Of a stretch of 64,000 nucleotides of DNA, positions 26,011 to 35,497 are shown piece after piece. A program made the translations under genes and the position numbers. The notes under the pieces are model-generated. The model saw only the letters and a program-made list of their open reading frames with translations, was not told the DNA's origin and did no database searches. Numbering within the stretch: position 1 is the first letter of the stretch; every line of letters begins with the position of its first letter. Source of the stretch: Falsiroseomonas algicola (lineage in GTDB: Bacteria; Pseudomonadota; Alphaproteobacteria; Acetobacterales; Acetobacteraceae); the NCBI RefSeq assembly GCF_011040385.1, contig NZ_JAAIKB010000011.1:1-64000 (forward strand). The letters are read 5' to 3'.

Positions 26011-27507
26011 TCAGCGCGGGAAGGGCCAGGGATTGGCCGCGTCCCAGCCCTGCACGCGCAGCCCATCGCCGAGCCCGCGCAGCAGCGTCTCCACCGGCAC
26101 GACATCGCCCATATGCCCGCCGAGCCGCGCATAGAGGTCGCGCTTCAGGGTGAACTCGATCGGCGCGACCAGAGCAGGTGTGGGCACATGGCCGAAGCTG
26201 CCGCGCGGCATGCGCAGCACATCCGCCATGATGGTGATGCCGCCGCCCGGCCAGAGATAGACGGGCGCGCCGCCCATGGTGACGCGCACCTCGCCGGCGG
26301 CCACGGCGCGCGTCAGCAGCACGGGATTCGCCGTGACGCCGGCGCGCAAGGATCCACCGGCGCCCGCCATGAAGATGACGGAGCAGAGCGAGGGCTCGCA
26401 ATTCTCCCCGATGCGCTCCACCACCTGGCGCACCGCCGGCGGCATCTCCGCCGGTTGCGGATTCAACTCGTCGTCGAGCACGCACCAGATAGCATCCTCG
26501 CCGGTGGTGGAGGTCATCAGCAGGCGCAGGCCGGGCCAGGCGATCTTCGGGTCGATGCTCTCGATGATGGCGAGCGGATCGGTGATGTCGGTGCCGCCCC
26601 AGCCCATGCCGGGCTGCGCCACCTGGAAGTAGCGCCCGGGGGTGGAACGGCGGCCGCGCACGCGGATGCCGGCGGCGCGCATGCCGAGCACCTTGCCCGC
26701 CTGGTGTTCGGTCAGCACGCCGGTGATGTGGTCATCGACCACGATCACCTCATCCACATGCCCGAGCCATTGCTGCGCGAAGATGCCGACCGCGGCGCTC
26801 CCGCATCCCACGCGCATGCGGCGCTCTGCCACGCCGTCCACGATCGGCGCCTGGCCGGCCTGCACGATGACGCTGTGGCCGCCATCGATGGTGAGTTCGA
26901 CCGCCTCCGCCTCGCAGAGTGTCAGCAGCGTCTCGCAGGTGACGACGCCTTCCTTCTTGCTGCCGCCGGTCAGGTGCCGGACGCCGCCGAGCGAAAGCAT
27001 CTGGGAGCCGTATTCGGCGGTGGTGACGTGGCCGACCTGCTCGCCCTTCACGCGCACGGCCGCGGCCTCGGGGCCGAGATGCCGGTCCGTGTCGATCTTC
27101 ACCTTCACGCCGCAATAGCTGAACATGCCCTCCGTCACGACGGTGACGGTATCGACGCCCGCATGGGTCGCGCCCACGATGAAGGGGGCGGGCTTGTAGT
27201 CGGGATAGGTGGTGCCGCTGCCGACGCCGGTGATGAAGGCGCGCGCGGGATCGAGCAGCTTGCCGTCCCATTCGGCCTCCGCGAAGGCGACGACGGGGCC
27301 GCCGGCATCCACGACCTGCGCCAGGGCGAGCGCGGGATCGGTGCGGACCAGCATGCCATCCTGGTTGGCGTAGCGCGAACAGGCGCCGCTGCGGCCGGGG
27401 CGGATGCGGCAGAGAACGGGGCAGGCATCGCAGCGGATGATGCCGCCGTCTTCCGCCGCCCCGAACTTGCGGGAGCGCGCCTCGGCGGAGATGTGGTCGT
27501 CGCTCAT
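26011..27507 (-). CDS. 6-hydroxynicotinate reductase-like Fe-S protein
   Basis: A 498-residue protein resembling 6-hydroxynicotinate reductase, which reduces the hydroxylated pyridine ring to the tetrahydro-oxo form in nicotinate breakdown. The N-terminal cysteine motif C26-x2-C29-P-x2-C33...C43 (CDACPVLC, then RSGACSRY) probably binds an Fe-S cluster. Further blocks include GVGSGTTYPDYKPAPF, TEGMFSYCGVKVKID, and a distal flavin or nucleotide region. It is inside the heterocycle block: the Mo hydroxylase gene upstream overlaps it by 4 bp. Substrate identity is inferred from family name and neighbours only. Confidence 0.82.
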   Translation of the reverse strand: MSDDHISAEARSRKFGAAEDGGIIRCDACPVLCRIRPGRSGACSRYANQDGMLVRTDPALALAQVVDAGGPVVAFAEAEWDGKLLDPARAFITGVGSGTTYPDYKPAPFIVGATHAGVDTVTVVTEGMFSYCGVKVKIDTDRHLGPEAAAVRVKGEQVGHVTTAEYGSQMLSLGGVRHLTGGSKKEGVVTCETLLTLCEAEAVELTIDGGHSVIVQAGQAPIVDGVAERRMRVGCGSAAVGIFAQQWLGHVDEVIVVDDHITGVLTEHQAGKVLGMRAAGIRVRGRRSTPGRYFQVAQPGMGWGGTDITDPLAIIESIDPKIAWPGLRLLMTSTTGEDAIWCVLDDELNPQPAEMPPAVRQVVERIGENCEPSLCSVIFMAGAGGSLRAGVTANPVLLTRAVAAGEVRVTMGGAPVYLWPGGGITIMADVLRMPRGSFGHVPTPALVAPIEFTLKRDLYARLGGHMGDVVPVETLLRGLGDGLRVQGWDAANPWPFPR

Positions 27508-30200
27508 CGCATCGCCTCCCACAGGCGGTGGGGCAGGACGGGCACGCGGTCGATCCGCACGCCCGTCGCATGGCGGATGGCGCCGAGGATGGCGGGCGCG
27601 GTCGGCACCAGGGCCGGCTCGCCGACGCCCTTGGCGCCATAGGGGCCCTCGGGTTCCGGATCCTCGATCAGGTGCACGCGGATGGGCGGCACGTCGCCCG
27701 CGGTCGGGATCAGGTAGTCGTGCAGGTTCTCCGTGCGGCCGGGGATGTATTCCTCCATCAGCGCCAGGCCGAGGCCCTGCGCGATGCCGCCATGGATCTG
27801 GCCGAGCACGAGGTCCGGATTGATCGCGCGGCCGACATCCTGCGCGGCGACGATCTCCTCAACCTTGACGGTGCCGAGCTGCGTGTCGACGCGCACCAGC
27901 GCGATCTGCGCGGCGAAGCCATAGGTGGCGTAGGGGATGCCCTGGCCATCGGCGTCGAGCGCCGTCGTCGGCGGGTCGTAGCGGCCCTCCGCGTCCAGGT
28001 CGGCGGGCAGGGCGGCGAGGTCGATGGTCCGCGCGGCGCCGACGCCATCGGTGACGGTGAGCGTGGTGCCGGTCAGCGACAGGCGCGCATCCTCCCCGGC
28101 ATTGGCCAGCGCCAGGATGCGGGCGCGCAGCGCGCGGCCGGTTTCCATCGCGGCGCGACCACTGACGAAGGTCTGGCGGGATGCGCTGGTCTTGCCGGCG
28201 TCATGCGTCAGCGCCGTGTCGCCCAGCACGAAGTCGATGCTGTGAACGGGCAGGCCCAGCGCATCGGCAAAGATCTGCGCGATGACGGTGGTGCTGCCCT
28301 GGCCGATATCGACCGCGCCGTTGAACAGCGTGAGGCGCCCGTCGCGCGCCAGCACGGCCCGCATGCGGGACGGGTTGGACATGGAGGTATTGCCGCAGCC
28401 ATACCACATGCAGGCGATGCCGGCGCCGAGGCGGTGGCGCGGATTGTCGGCGTTGTGCGCCTCGACCTTTGCCAGCATCGCATCCCATTCGGGCTTCAGC
28501 GCATCCAGGCAGTCGGGCAGGCCGGCCGAGGCCTGCAGCACCTGGCCGGAATGCGTGACGTCCCCGCGGCCGAGCGCGTTGCGCCGCCGGATCGCCCAGC
28601 GGTCGTGGCCCAGTTGCAGGGCCAGGTCATCGACCAGCGCCTCCGTCGCGATGGCGGCCTGCGGCACGCCGAAGCCGCGGAAGGCGCCGGAGGGCGGTTC
28701 GTTGGTGTGCACCGCCCGCGCCTGCGCGCGGACATGCGGCACGCGATAGGGGCCCGCGGCATGGACGGGCACGCGGTTGGCGACGGTCGGGCCCCAGCTG
28801 GCATAGGCGCCGGTGTTGAAATCGCCCTCCAGCGTATAGGCAAGGAAGTTGCCGTCGGCATCGGCGGACATCGTCGCGTGCATTTGCGCGGGGTGGCGCT
28901 TCGTCGAACTCGCCATGCTCTCCGTGCGGCTGTAGGTCACGCGCACAGGCCGGTTCACGCGTCGCGCCGCCACCGCGAGCAAGGGCTGCACGGAGACATC
29001 GAGCTTGCCGCCGAAGCCGCCACCGCAGGCGGAGGGGATGATGCGCACGGCGTCCTCGGCGATGCCGAGCACGCGCGCCACCTCCTCCCGGTCCATATAG
29101 GGCGCCTGGGTGCAGGCGATGATGTCCATGCCGTCCTCGCGCGGGATGGCGTGGCCGGCCTCGGGTTCGATATAGGCGTGCTCGACGAAGCTGGTGGTGA
29201 AGGCGCCCTCGGCGGTGGCGGCGGCCGTTGCATGCACGGCATCCGGATTGCCGCGGGCGAGGCGGCCCTGCACCAGGATGTTGCCGGGGGCATGGTCGTG
29301 CAGCAGGGGCGCACCCTCGGCCCGCGCGGCCTCGACGCCAATCAGCGCGGGAAGCGGCTGCCAGGTGATCGGCAGGTCGGCATCGCGCACCGCCTCCACC
29401 GCGCTGCGTTCGCCGACCAGGGCCAGCACGGCCTCGCCGCGATAGCGCACGAAACCGTCGGCCAGCACGGGCTGGTCCTTCAGCGCGGGCATGATGCCGA
29501 AGCCGTTGAGGCCGGGGACATCGGCGGCGGTGAGGATCGCGTGCAGGCCGTGGCGCGCACGGGCGGCGTCGATGTCGCCCAGCGTGAATCGCGCGCTGGC
29601 ATGGGGCGACCGCACGACGCGCAGCCACAGCGCGTCAGCCGGCGTGGCATCGGCGCCGTAGCGTTCCGTGCCGAGCACCTTGGGCCAGCCATCCAGCCGC
29701 GCGAGGGAGGCTCCCACGGCCTCGCCCGCCGGCGCTTCCTGCTCGACCGGCGTGAAGCCCTGCGCGGCGGCCAGGACGGCCTCCACGATCTTCTGGTAGC
29801 CCGTGCAGCGGCAGAGGACGCCGCCGATGGCGTCCCGCACCGCCTGCGCATCGGGCACGGCGTCGCGCAGCAGCAGATCGGCCGCGGCCATGATCATGCC
29901 GGGGGTGCAGATGCCGCATTGCGCGGCAGCATGGGCGAGGAAGGCGGCGCGCAGGCGTGCCAGCACAGGGTGGTCAGCCTCGATCGTCGTGATCGCCGCC
30001 CCTTCCGCCTGCGCGGTCGGCACCAGGCAGGCGCAGGCCTGGGCGCCGTCGATCAGCACGGTGCAGGCGCCGCAATCCCCGGCCTCGCAGCCGACCTTGG
30101 TGCCGGTCAGGCCGAGGGATTCACGCAGCGTATCCGAGAGCGGCGCGAAAGGCGCCGCATCGGTGCTGGCGGGCGCGCCGTTCAGCGTGAAGGCGATCAT
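27504..30200 (-). CDS. Xanthine dehydrogenase-family hydroxylase, fused 2Fe-2S and molybdopterin subunits
   Basis: An 898-residue natural fusion. Residues 1-150 are the two-[2Fe-2S] small subunit: C38-x4-C43-x2-C46 with C56/C58, then CGIC (95-98) and CRC (130-132). From about residue 165 it is the molybdenum large subunit, with GGGFGGK, SGAFRGFGVPQ, VDIGQGSTTV and the active-site GVGEPALVP holding the catalytic Glu. Such enzymes hydroxylate aromatic N-heterocycles or purines with water. The ATG at 30200 overlaps the FAD-subunit stop by 4 bp. The frame's longer open extension upstream is a shadow of the FAD gene. Confidence 0.93.
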   Translation of the reverse strand: MIAFTLNGAPASTDAAPFAPLSDTLRESLGLTGTKVGCEAGDCGACTVLIDGAQACACLVPTAQAEGAAITTIEADHPVLARLRAAFLAHAAAQCGICTPGMIMAAADLLLRDAVPDAQAVRDAIGGVLCRCTGYQKIVEAVLAAAQGFTPVEQEAPAGEAVGASLARLDGWPKVLGTERYGADATPADALWLRVVRSPHASARFTLGDIDAARARHGLHAILTAADVPGLNGFGIMPALKDQPVLADGFVRYRGEAVLALVGERSAVEAVRDADLPITWQPLPALIGVEAARAEGAPLLHDHAPGNILVQGRLARGNPDAVHATAAATAEGAFTTSFVEHAYIEPEAGHAIPREDGMDIIACTQAPYMDREEVARVLGIAEDAVRIIPSACGGGFGGKLDVSVQPLLAVAARRVNRPVRVTYSRTESMASSTKRHPAQMHATMSADADGNFLAYTLEGDFNTGAYASWGPTVANRVPVHAAGPYRVPHVRAQARAVHTNEPPSGAFRGFGVPQAAIATEALVDDLALQLGHDRWAIRRRNALGRGDVTHSGQVLQASAGLPDCLDALKPEWDAMLAKVEAHNADNPRHRLGAGIACMWYGCGNTSMSNPSRMRAVLARDGRLTLFNGAVDIGQGSTTVIAQIFADALGLPVHSIDFVLGDTALTHDAGKTSASRQTFVSGRAAMETGRALRARILALANAGEDARLSLTGTTLTVTDGVGAARTIDLAALPADLDAEGRYDPPTTALDADGQGIPYATYGFAAQIALVRVDTQLGTVKVEEIVAAQDVGRAINPDLVLGQIHGGIAQGLGLALMEEYIPGRTENLHDYLIPTAGDVPPIRVHLIEDPEPEGPYGAKGVGEPALVPTAPAILGAIRHATGVRIDRVPVLPHRLWEAMR

Positions 30201-31042
30201 TCGCCGAGATCCCAGAGCAGGTCGCGCAGCAGCCGCAGCGCGGCCTCGCGGCGATAGGCGCCGGAGGCGCGGATGTCGTCGATGGGCGAGAGGTGATCGA
30301 GATGCCGCGCTTCCGGCACCTTGTCCGCGTGATAGAGCGAGGTGCCACGCAGCTCCGCCTCCAGCCCCGGCAGGCGCTGTGCGGTGGCGGAACAGGCGCC
30401 GATGGCGAGCCGCGCCATCAGGATGCGGCCATTCTCGTCGATGTCGATGACGGCGGCGACCATGGCGATGGAGATGACGAGGTAGTGCCGCGCGCCGAGC
30501 TTGCGGAAGCCGCTGACGGCGCGGGGCAGCTTCGGGATGTGCAGCGCGACCGCGATCTCGTCCGGTGCCAGCGCCGTGGCGCGATAGCCCGTGAGGAAGT
30601 CCGCCACGGGCAGCATGCGCGTGCCGTCCCGCCCCGCAACCTCGACATGCGCGTTGAGCGCGAGAAGGTTGGGGATGCCGTCGCCGGCGGGGGAGGCGGT
30701 GACGAGGTTGCCGAGGAGGGTGCCGCGGTTCTGCACCTGCTGGCCGCCGACCTGCCGCGCCGCCTGGCGCAGCCCGTCGAACTGCCTGGGCAGGTCGGCG
30801 CGGGCGATGTCGGACCAGGTGACGAGGCAGCCGAGGCGCCAGCCATGCGCGGATTCGGTGACGCCGCGCAGGCCGGGGATGGCGGTGATGTCGAGCACAT
30901 CCTTGTGCGTCGGGTCGCCCCAGGCGCGGCGGTTGGCGGCGGCGGGATAGATGTCCGTGGCACCGGCCAGGATCGCGACATCCTCGCCAGCGCGGATGGA
31001 CAGCGCCTCGGTCAGCGTGGTCGGGCGGTGGTAGCGGATCAT
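30197..31042 (-). CDS. Xanthine dehydrogenase-family FAD-binding subunit
   Basis: A 281-residue medium subunit of the molybdenum hydroxylase, which carries FAD and passes electrons to the final acceptor. The FAD motifs are AILAGATDIYP (about 24-33) and NRGTLLGNLVTASPAGD (about 108-124), followed by the C-terminal CO dehydrogenase-flavoprotein-like domain (GFRKLGARHYLVIS). It overlaps the fused small/large subunit gene (ATGA) and its own ATG overlaps the hyuB stop by 4 bp, so it forms one enzyme with the downstream gene. Confidence 0.92.
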   Translation of the reverse strand: MIRYHRPTTLTEALSIRAGEDVAILAGATDIYPAAANRRAWGDPTHKDVLDITAIPGLRGVTESAHGWRLGCLVTWSDIARADLPRQFDGLRQAARQVGGQQVQNRGTLLGNLVTASPAGDGIPNLLALNAHVEVAGRDGTRMLPVADFLTGYRATALAPDEIAVALHIPKLPRAVSGFRKLGARHYLVISIAMVAAVIDIDENGRILMARLAIGACSATAQRLPGLEAELRGTSLYHADKVPEARHLDHLSPIDDIRASGAYRREAALRLLRDLLWDLGE

Positions 31043-32766
31043 CGCGCCGTGCGCCTTGCCTCGGTGGCGGCCTCGTCCACGGCGCCGTCGCGCAGCACGA
31101 CGCCCCACAGCGCCTCGGCCTGCGCCGCGCTGTAGGTGCCGCGCAACACGTCGCGCGCGACCAGCGCGGGGTCGCGCGTGAAGGGATCGCCATGGCCGCC
31201 GCCGCCTGGTGTCATCACCTCCACGCGGTCGCCTTCGCGCAGCAGCAATCCCTGGTCCTTCGAGAGATGCGGCGGGATGGTGGTGGTGCCGTCGCGATGC
31301 AGGCGCACGACATTCGGCGCGCCAGCCTGGCCGCCGCGCACGCCGGGCGGGCCGAAGCGGCCATGGTCCATCACGAAGCTCGCGCGGGCTTCGCCACGCA
31401 GCAATTCCACCTCGTAATGCACGCCGAAGCCGCCACGATGCGCGCCGGCGCCGCCCGAGCCTTCGTGGATCGCGAAGCGGCGGAAGAGGATGGGGTAGTA
31501 CTGTTCCATCACCTCGACCGGCGCGGTCTTGCTGATGCCGATGGTGGAGCAGCCATTGGTCAGGCCATCCGCCTCCGCCGTGCCGCCATAGCCGCCGCCG
31601 GTGATCTGGTACATGACATAGCCGGCGTTGCGCGCGGGATCGAAGCCGCCGAGCGCGAAGTTGCCGGAGGTCCCGGCGGGCGCGGCCCAGATGTCGAGCG
31701 CGGGGGCGAGCGCCAGGAACACCGCTTCCGCCACGCGCTGCGAGACCTCCGCCGCGCAGCCGGAGACGGGGCGTGGATAGCGCGCATCGAGGAAGGTGCC
31801 CTCCGGCCGCTGCACGCGGATGGGCTCGAAGGTGCCGGCATTGATCGGCACATCGGGGAAGATGTGCTTCATCGCGAGATAGACGGCGGAACAGGTCGTG
31901 GCCCAGACGGAATTCATCGGGCCCTGGCAGGGTGGCGAGCTCTCCGAGAGGTCGAAGTGCAACTCGTCGCCCGTGCGCGTCACGGTCAGCGCGATGCGCA
32001 GCGGCTCGTTTACCACGCCGTCGGAATCGACGAAGGCCTCGGCGCTGTAGGTGCCCTCCGGGATGCGCCGGATCTCGGCGCGCATGCGATCCGCCGCGCG
32101 GTCGCGGATGCCGGCGATGGCGTCGCGCAGCGTGGCGAGGCCGTAGCGCGCCATCATCTCCCGCAGCCGCTGCTCGCCGACCAGCAGCGCGGCCGCCTGC
32201 GCCTTGATGTCGCCGATGCGCTGTTCGGCGACGCGGATGTTGGACTGGATGATGGAGAGGATCTCCCGGTCCAGCACGCCGCGCTTGAAGAGTTTCACGG
32301 GGGGCAGGCGCAGGCCTTCCTGCTCAACCTCCGTCGCATGGGCGGAGAAGCCACCGGGCACCATGCCGCCGATGTCCGGCCAATGGCCGGTGTTCTGCAG
32401 CCAGCAGAACAGCTCGCCGTCGACGAAGAAGGGCAGGGCGAAGCGCACATCCATGAGATGCGTGCCGCCGAGATAGGGATCGTTGACGATGTAGATGTCG
32501 CCAGGCTCGGGTGGCGCGACGGCGCCTTCCCGGATCAGCCGCACGAGGTGCGCCGCGGAATGCGCCATGGTGCCGACGAAGACGGGCAGGCCCAGTTCGC
32601 CCTGCGCGATCAGCGCGCCATCCTCGGCCGCGTAGATGCCGTCCGACCGGTCATCGGCCTCCGCGATGACCGGGGAGAAGGCCGCGCGCGAGAAGGCGAT
32701 GTCCATCTCGTTGCAGACCTGCTGCAGGCCTGCCTGGATGACGGCGAGGGTGAGGGCATCCATCAT
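31039..32766 (-). CDS. hyuB: Hydantoinase B/oxoprolinase-family subunit
   Basis: A 575-residue HyuB-type subunit that, with HyuA, hydrolyses cyclic amides with ATP (N-methylhydantoin, 5-oxoproline and acetone/acetophenone carboxylase relatives). Typical blocks are the start EMDIAFSRAAFSPVIAE, IVNDPYLGGTHLMDV, ITGGGYGGTAEADG and the C-terminal VMTPGGGGHGDP. The N-terminal M-M is at 32766/32763. It overlaps hyuA by 4 bp and the FAD subunit by 4 bp. Context points to opening of a lactam ring formed after hydroxylation or reduction of a heterocycle. Confidence 0.92.
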   Translation of the reverse strand: MMDALTLAVIQAGLQQVCNEMDIAFSRAAFSPVIAEADDRSDGIYAAEDGALIAQGELGLPVFVGTMAHSAAHLVRLIREGAVAPPEPGDIYIVNDPYLGGTHLMDVRFALPFFVDGELFCWLQNTGHWPDIGGMVPGGFSAHATEVEQEGLRLPPVKLFKRGVLDREILSIIQSNIRVAEQRIGDIKAQAAALLVGEQRLREMMARYGLATLRDAIAGIRDRAADRMRAEIRRIPEGTYSAEAFVDSDGVVNEPLRIALTVTRTGDELHFDLSESSPPCQGPMNSVWATTCSAVYLAMKHIFPDVPINAGTFEPIRVQRPEGTFLDARYPRPVSGCAAEVSQRVAEAVFLALAPALDIWAAPAGTSGNFALGGFDPARNAGYVMYQITGGGYGGTAEADGLTNGCSTIGISKTAPVEVMEQYYPILFRRFAIHEGSGGAGAHRGGFGVHYEVELLRGEARASFVMDHGRFGPPGVRGGQAGAPNVVRLHRDGTTTIPPHLSKDQGLLLREGDRVEVMTPGGGGHGDPFTRDPALVARDVLRGTYSAAQAEALWGVVLRDGAVDEAATEARRTAR

Positions 32767-34799
32767 GGCGTCACCCGGAGATTGCCGATGGCATCGACGA
32801 TGGCGCGCGATCCCGGTTCCAGCACCGTGGTCGCATCGGCCTGCTGGATGATGGCGGGGCCGTGCAGCACCGCGCCCTCCGGCAGGCGTTCCCGCTGCCA
32901 GACCGTGGCGCGATGCCAGGCGCCCTCGGCGTAGAGATCGCGCTCACCCACACGCGCCGCCTCGACGCCACCGTTCCGCGCCCCGGGATCGAGCAGCGCG
33001 GAAAGCGGGAAGGACGGCCGCCTTCCGATGACCGTCGTCAGCAGGTTGACCAGCACGGCGCGGATCTCCGGCAGCTCCACGCGGAAGCGGGCGAAGTAGG
33101 CGGCCTCGAAGGCCTTCTGGATGTCCGTCAGTGCCATGTCGGCGCGCGGCAGCGCGACGCGGATCAGGTGGGTCTGCCCGCGGAACTGCATCTCCGCGCT
33201 GTGCAGCACGATGATGTCCTCGAGCGCCGGCGCATCGGCCTGGACCATCGCGACGCCGCGATCGCGCTGCGCGGCCAGCGTCGCGGCGATCTCGGCTTCG
33301 GGAACCTCGAACAGCCCGCGATTGATGGTGTTGACGAAATCCTGGCGGAGATCGGCGACCAGGCAGCCCAGCGCATTGGTCAGGCCGGGGCGGGCCGGGA
33401 CCAGCACCTCCGGGATGCCGATCTCCCGCGCCAGCGCCACCGCATGCAACGGCCCTGCGCCACCGAAGGCGAAGAGGCAGAAATCGCGGGGATCATGCCC
33501 CTTGGAGAGCGAGACCAGGCGGATCGCGCCCGTCATATGGACATTGCCGAGCCGGATCACCGCCTCCGCCGCCTGCTCCACACTCATGCCGAGCGGCCGC
33601 GCCAGGTCGCGGTCGAAGATTTCCCTGATGCTGTCGAGGGACACCGCATCCTTCACCGCCAGCAGCCGCGCGGGATCGAGCCTCCCCAGGATGATGTTGG
33701 CATCCGTAATGGTGGGGCGCGTGCCGCCCCGGCCGTAGCAGATCGGCCCCGGCGTGCTGCCCGCGCTTTCCGGCCCGACGCGCAGCATGCCCGCGCGATC
33801 GAGGCTCGCGATGGAGCCACCACCGGCGCCGACCGTGCGCACATCCACCATCGGCAGGTGGATCGGCAGGCCATAGGCGATGGAGAGCTCGGCCGAAACC
33901 TCCGGCACGCCGCCCGCGATCAGCGCCACATCGGTGGAGGTGCCGCCCATGTCGTAGGTGATGGCGTTGCGCAGCCCCGTCTGCGCCAGCGTCGCCGCGG
34001 CCGCCATCACGCCGGAAGCGGGGCCGGACATCACGGTCTTGGCCGCGTCGCGCGACACCAGGCGGGCGGAGACGGTGCCGCCATTGCCGTTCATGACTAG
34101 CAGGTCGCGCCGGTGGCCGCGGGCCGCCAGCTGTTCCTGCAGCCGCGTGACGTAGCGGTCCAGCACCGGCTGCACCGCGGCATTCACGGAGGCCGTGGTG
34201 CCGCGCTCATATTCGCGGAACTCCGAGAGCAGCTCATGTCCCAGCGTGACATGCCCGTTGGGCCAGATCGCGCGCGCAATCTCCCCCGCGCGGCGTTCAT
34301 GCGCGGGGTTGGCGTAGGCGTGGAGGAAGTGGATCACCAGGGATTCACAGCCCGCCGCGAGCAGCGCGCGCACCTCCCGTTCGACCGCCGCTTCATCCAG
34401 CGGCGTGACGACGGCGCCGCGCGCATCCATGCGCTCCGCCACCTCCCGCCGCAGCTCCCGCGGCACAAGGGGTTCGAAGGTCCCCTTCAACCCATAGGGG
34501 TTCGGCCGCGTGCGGCGGCCCAGTTCCAGCACGTCCCGGAAGCCCTGCGTCGTCACCAGCCCGACCTTGGCGAGTTTCCGTTCCAGCACGGCATTCGTCG
34601 TGGCCGTGGTGCCGTGGATGATGAGGTCGAGCATGGCAGGGGTGGCGCCGCCGGCCTCGATCGCGGCGAGCACGCCATCGGCCTGGTTGGCGATGGTGGT
34701 CGGCACCTTGGCGAGATGGATGCGGCCATCGGCGCCGCGCAGCAGCAGGTCGGTGAAGGTGCCGCCCACATCGATGCCCGCGACTACACCGTCAGCCAT
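32763..34799 (-). CDS. hyuA: Hydantoinase A/oxoprolinase-family ATPase subunit
   Basis: A 678-residue HyuA-type subunit with the ASKHA ATPase fold. The phosphate-1 loop GIDVGGTFTDLLL is at about 8-20 and IIHGTTATTNAVLER follows. The later MSGPASGVMAAA and ITYDMGGTSTDVALI form the adenosine and phosphate-2 region. It activates the cyclic amide for hydrolysis together with HyuB. Length is normal for the family. The N-terminus overlaps livF by 16 bp, tying it to the importer genes. Confidence 0.93.
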   Translation of the reverse strand: MADGVVAGIDVGGTFTDLLLRGADGRIHLAKVPTTIANQADGVLAAIEAGGATPAMLDLIIHGTTATTNAVLERKLAKVGLVTTQGFRDVLELGRRTRPNPYGLKGTFEPLVPRELRREVAERMDARGAVVTPLDEAAVEREVRALLAAGCESLVIHFLHAYANPAHERRAGEIARAIWPNGHVTLGHELLSEFREYERGTTASVNAAVQPVLDRYVTRLQEQLAARGHRRDLLVMNGNGGTVSARLVSRDAAKTVMSGPASGVMAAAATLAQTGLRNAITYDMGGTSTDVALIAGGVPEVSAELSIAYGLPIHLPMVDVRTVGAGGGSIASLDRAGMLRVGPESAGSTPGPICYGRGGTRPTITDANIILGRLDPARLLAVKDAVSLDSIREIFDRDLARPLGMSVEQAAEAVIRLGNVHMTGAIRLVSLSKGHDPRDFCLFAFGGAGPLHAVALAREIGIPEVLVPARPGLTNALGCLVADLRQDFVNTINRGLFEVPEAEIAATLAAQRDRGVAMVQADAPALEDIIVLHSAEMQFRGQTHLIRVALPRADMALTDIQKAFEAAYFARFRVELPEIRAVLVNLLTTVIGRRPSFPLSALLDPGARNGGVEAARVGERDLYAEGAWHRATVWQRERLPEGAVLHGPAIIQQADATTVLEPGSRAIVDAIGNLRVTP

Positions 34800-35497
34800 G
34801 TCGCCCGCACCTGCTCGTCATTCTCCAACGCGTCCATCGTGCCGGTCCAGCGGATCTCGCCGCGCTCGATCACCAGCGCGCGGTCGGCGACGGCGGCGGC
34901 GAAGTCGAGGCTCTGTTCGGAGAGCAGCACCGCGATGCCCTCATCCTTCATGCGCAGCACGGCTTCGGCCATCTGCTCGACGATGACGGGCGCCAGGCCC
35001 TCGCTGGGTTCGTCGAGCAGCACGGCATCGGGGTTGCCCATCAGCGTGCGGGCGATGGTCAGCATCTGCTGTTCGCCGCCCGACATGGCGCTGGCACGGC
35101 GGCCGCGCATCTCCGCGAGGTTCGGGAAGAAGGACCACAGGCGTTCCGGCGTCCAGGGCGCACGGCCGCCGCGCGCGGGGCGGCGCCCCACTTCCAGGTT
35201 CTCCGCCACGGTCAGGTCCGTGAAGATGCGCCGATCCTCCGGCACATAGCCGAGGCCGAGCCGCGCGACCTGGTAGGGCGCCCATCCCGTGATGTCCTGC
35301 CCCGCGAAGCGAAGGCGCCCGGCGCGGGCTGGCAACAGGCCCATGATGGCCTTCATCGTCGTGGACTTGCCCGCACCGTTGCGCCCCATCAGCGCCGCGA
35401 CCTCGCCGCGCATCAGCGTGAGATCGACGCCGAACAGCACCTCGGCAGGCCCATAGCCCGCCTTGAGGCCCGAAACCTCCAGCACCGCCTCAGCCAT
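34784..35497 (-). CDS. livF: Branched-chain-type ABC transporter ATPase LivF
   Basis: A 237-residue ABC ATPase. It has Walker A GRNGAGKST (38-46), the signature SAMSGGEQQ (about 139), Walker B AVLLDEPSEGL and an LSEQ switch region, typical of LivF, one of two ATPases of hydrophobic-amino-acid-type importers. It sits on the cytosolic face of the permease. It overlaps livG by 8 bp and hyuA by 16 bp. The neighbours imply that the cargo is the heterocyclic compound or its amide, not a branched-chain amino acid. Confidence 0.92.
   Translation of the reverse strand: MAEAVLEVSGLKAGYGPAEVLFGVDLTLMRGEVAALMGRNGAGKSTTMKAIMGLLPARAGRLRFAGQDITGWAPYQVARLGLGYVPEDRRIFTDLTVAENLEVGRRPARGGRAPWTPERLWSFFPNLAEMRGRRASAMSGGEQQMLTIARTLMGNPDAVLLDEPSEGLAPVIVEQMAEAVLRMKDEGIAVLLSEQSLDFAAAVADRALVIERGEIRWTGTMDALENDEQVRATWLTV

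Noticed and set aside
27528-30257. A 900-codon open frame opposite the molybdenum hydroxylase gene
   Set aside because: The real gene on the other strand has all cofactor motifs. This one has none and mirrors its codons.
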